A stretch of 64,000 nucleotides of DNA from Anaerococcus sp. AGMB09787 (GTDB lineage Bacteria > Bacillota > Clostridia > Tissierellales > Peptoniphilaceae), in assembly GCF_022808955.1 (NCBI RefSeq), contig NZ_JAKZEY010000001.1:1-64000 (forward strand), given 5' to 3'. Under the pieces are notes generated by a model. That model worked only from the letters and a program-made list of their open reading frames with translations, had not been told where the DNA came from and ran no database searches. Position numbers and translations under genes: made by a program. Positions 62,429-64,000 of this stretch are shown one piece after another. The stretch's first letter is position 1. Each line of letters starts with the position of its first letter.

Positions 62429-64000
62429 AATGAATAAGTTTAACCTGTTAGCCTTTAAATCAGATATTTCGGATCTTCTTGATATTCTCCAAGGATTTAA
62501 CTATGTACACTTTAATGACCTTAAAAGCGATGACGAAAGCATAGATGAGGTTTCAAATTCTAAAGCACTTTCTGATATAGATAGCAAGATAGACAGGGTC
62601 AATTATGCTACTGATCTTGTAAGAAGGGCAATGAGTAAGGCAGATGTCGATATTGACGATGATTTTGCTGAATACTCCCTAGAAGATGTTATCAAACAGG
62701 GAGAGAACTTTGACTTTGATCTTATTTATGATAAGTTAAGGAAACTTGCTTATGAGAAGGAAGAGCTAAATGGAGAAAAAAACGACCTAGCTAACAAGAT
62801 CAAGACTCTAAGGCCTTGGCAAGATATAGGGGTCAACCTAAATGACCTATATGAGTCTGAGAGGGTTTTTGTAGAAACTGGGACTATAGCAAGTCAATTC
62901 TATGAGGATCTTAGAAAGACGATGGTCCAAAAGTCTTTGGATGAGTCCCTTGTAATGAAGGTCTATGAGGAAGATAAAACAGCCTATTTGATTTGTCTAT
63001 CCACCAAGGAAGAAGAAAATGACTTTGTCGAACTTCTAAGAGAATATGGTTATAGCAGGGTTAGAGTTAATTCAAAGGGTTTTATTAAAGATCAGATACT
63101 TGATCTAAGTGAGGCTTATAAGCTTAAGGAAAAAGATCTCGGAAATGTTGAGAAAAAGATTTTAGATTTTGGAAGATACCTAAAGGATTTTAATATCTAC
63201 CAGGCCTACCTACTAAATATGAGAAAAAAAGAAGAATCAAATGAATTTTTCTTAGCTACAGATCAAATGAATCTCATAGAAGGTTATATACCAAGCGATT
63301 ATAATGATCAATTTGTAGCCGACCTTGATGAAGCTTTGGGGGAAAGCTATATTGTTGATATTAATGAGGCTGATAAGGACGATAGTGATGTTCCAATTAT
63401 CCTCAAGAATAATAAGTTGGTTGATCCTTATGAAGAAGTTGTCAAAACTTATTCTCTACCTAAGTATAATGAACTAGATCCATCATCTGTGGTTGCAGTA
63501 TTCTATACTATATTTACAGGTTTTATGATCGGGGACTTGGGTTATGGTCTGCTTGCAGTAATAGGAATATTAGCCCTATTTAAGTTAAAGAAATTCCCTA
63601 AGGAAACTGAGAAGATGCTAAGGCTATTTTTGAGGATTTCTGTATCAGCCTGTGTATTTGGCTTTATATTCGGATCAGTTTTTGGAGGAATAGTCGATGT
63701 ACCATTTGGTTGGATCGATACCCAAAGTGATATAGGTACTCTTATAACCCTATCCTTGGTAATAGGAGGTATAGCACTTTTTGCTGCTCTAGGAGTCAAG
63801 GGATATATGCACTTTCGTGATGGAAAGCCTCTAGATGCTTTCTATGATGTAGGCTTTATATATATGACTGTTGGTGGAGCTATAGTGTTTTTCTTGAAGG
63901 GATCAAATATAGCTAAGTGGATAATGGTTATAGGAATAGTCGGTATATTCTTATTTGCAGGTAGAGCTGCCAAGGGTATAGGAGCAAGGCTTGGATCAGG
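62415..64000 (+). CDS. ntpI: V-type ATP synthase subunit I, partial (runs off the window)
   Basis: An open frame from ATG 62415 continues to the last base with about 528 residues and no stop. The N-terminus MAIVKMNKFNLLAFKSDIS leads into a long cytoplasmic coiled-coil part. From about residue 365 hydrophobic segments begin (FYTIFTGFMIGDLGYG, FLRISVSACVFGFIFG) as in subunit I/a, whose membrane half forms the ion channel with the c-ring. The usual length is about 650, so roughly 120 residues are missing. Confidence 0.88.
   Translation, partial: MAIVKMNKFNLLAFKSDISDLLDILQGFNYVHFNDLKSDDESIDEVSNSKALSDIDSKIDRVNYATDLVRRAMSKADVDIDDDFAEYSLEDVIKQGENFDFDLIYDKLRKLAYEKEELNGEKNDLANKIKTLRPWQDIGVNLNDLYESERVFVETGTIASQFYEDLRKTMVQKSLDESLVMKVYEEDKTAYLICLSTKEEENDFVELLREYGYSRVRVNSKGFIKDQILDLSEAYKLKEKDLGNVEKKILDFGRYLKDFNIYQAYLLNMRKKEESNEFFLATDQMNLIEGYIPSDYNDQFVADLDEALGESYIVDINEADKDDSDVPIILKNNKLVDPYEEVVKTYSLPKYNELDPSSVVAVFYTIFTGFMIGDLGYGLLAVIGILALFKLKKFPKETEKMLRLFLRISVSACVFGFIFGSVFGGIVDVPFGWIDTQSDIGTLITLSLVIGGIALFAALGVKGYMHFRDGKPLDAFYDVGFIYMTVGGAIVFFLKGSNIAKWIMVIGIVGIFLFAGRAAKGIGARLGS

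Overview
The window looks like the replication-origin region of a low-GC Gram-positive anaerobe of the Tissierellia/Peptoniphilaceae type (Anaerococcus or a close relative is my best guess). The reasons are the AT-rich sequence, strong AGGAGG ribosome binding sites, T-box and NrdR regulation, lipoproteins with lipoboxes, a Firmicutes-type dnaA-dnaN-yaaA-recF-gyrB-gyrA order, a V-type ATPase and heavy AGA/AGG arginine use. The species is inferred, not proven. No rRNA, tRNA, IS element, prophage or CRISPR array was recognised.

Layout. (1) 1-3.1 kb: a three-gene GlpA-like flavoprotein operon. (2) 3.3-7.8 kb: a secreted cell-wall hydrolase, a GntR-controlled ABC exporter and a small membrane protein. 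(3) 7.8-18.6 kb, all leftward from oriC: dnaA, dnaN, yaaA, recF, gyrB, gyrA, then without a gap an rsbV-rsbW-sigB module and a repeat-containing lipoprotein. (4) 17.0-19.3 kb: a bipartite oriC. DnaA boxes lie on both sides of dnaA, and a DnaA-trio-like element sits between dnaA and dnaN. (5) 19.3-33.6 kb, rightward: rpmH, rnpA, yidD, yidC, jag; an inverted Na/Pi transporter; then mnmE, mnmG, rsmG, a CPBP protease, cinA, parA, parB, a cyclodeaminase-like gene, a DUF4446 gene and pta. Four parS sites lie in 25.5-31.7 kb. (6) 33.7-37.5 kb: thioredoxin, an atypical thioredoxin reductase, and marR-ftsH. (7) 37.6-43.3 kb, leftward: larE-larB-larC (larC split in two frames at an A9 run) followed by a FecBCD-type ABC importer. 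Together these form a nickel-pincer cofactor and probable nickel-uptake operon. (8) 43.4-50.4 kb: a DUF3842 protein, sppA, an RDD protein and class I ribonucleotide reductase nrdA and nrdB in separate units, with two NrdR boxes before nrdA. (9) 50.5-56.0 kb: DUF1836-degV behind a long perfect palindrome, T-box-controlled homoserine dehydrogenase and an LTA-synthase-like enzyme. (10) 56.1-59.6 kb: nadA-nadB-nadC-niaR. (11) 59.7-62.0 kb: a lipoprotein and a glycosyltransferase. (12) 62.1-64 kb: the start of a V-type ATPase operon, cut by the window end.

How it fits together. Genes on both sides of oriC run away from it, so replication and transcription are co-oriented, and the parS/ParAB system lies about 6-13 kb from the origin as expected. 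Most of the window is conserved housekeeping. The points most worth a second look are the larC frameshift with its adjacent FecBCD transporter, the sigma-B-type switch fused to the gyrase operon, the NADPH-motif-less thioredoxin reductase, the DnaA-trio origin, an Asn at a GyrB quinolone-resistance position, the acidic insertion in ParA, and several uncharacterised palindromes at promoters.
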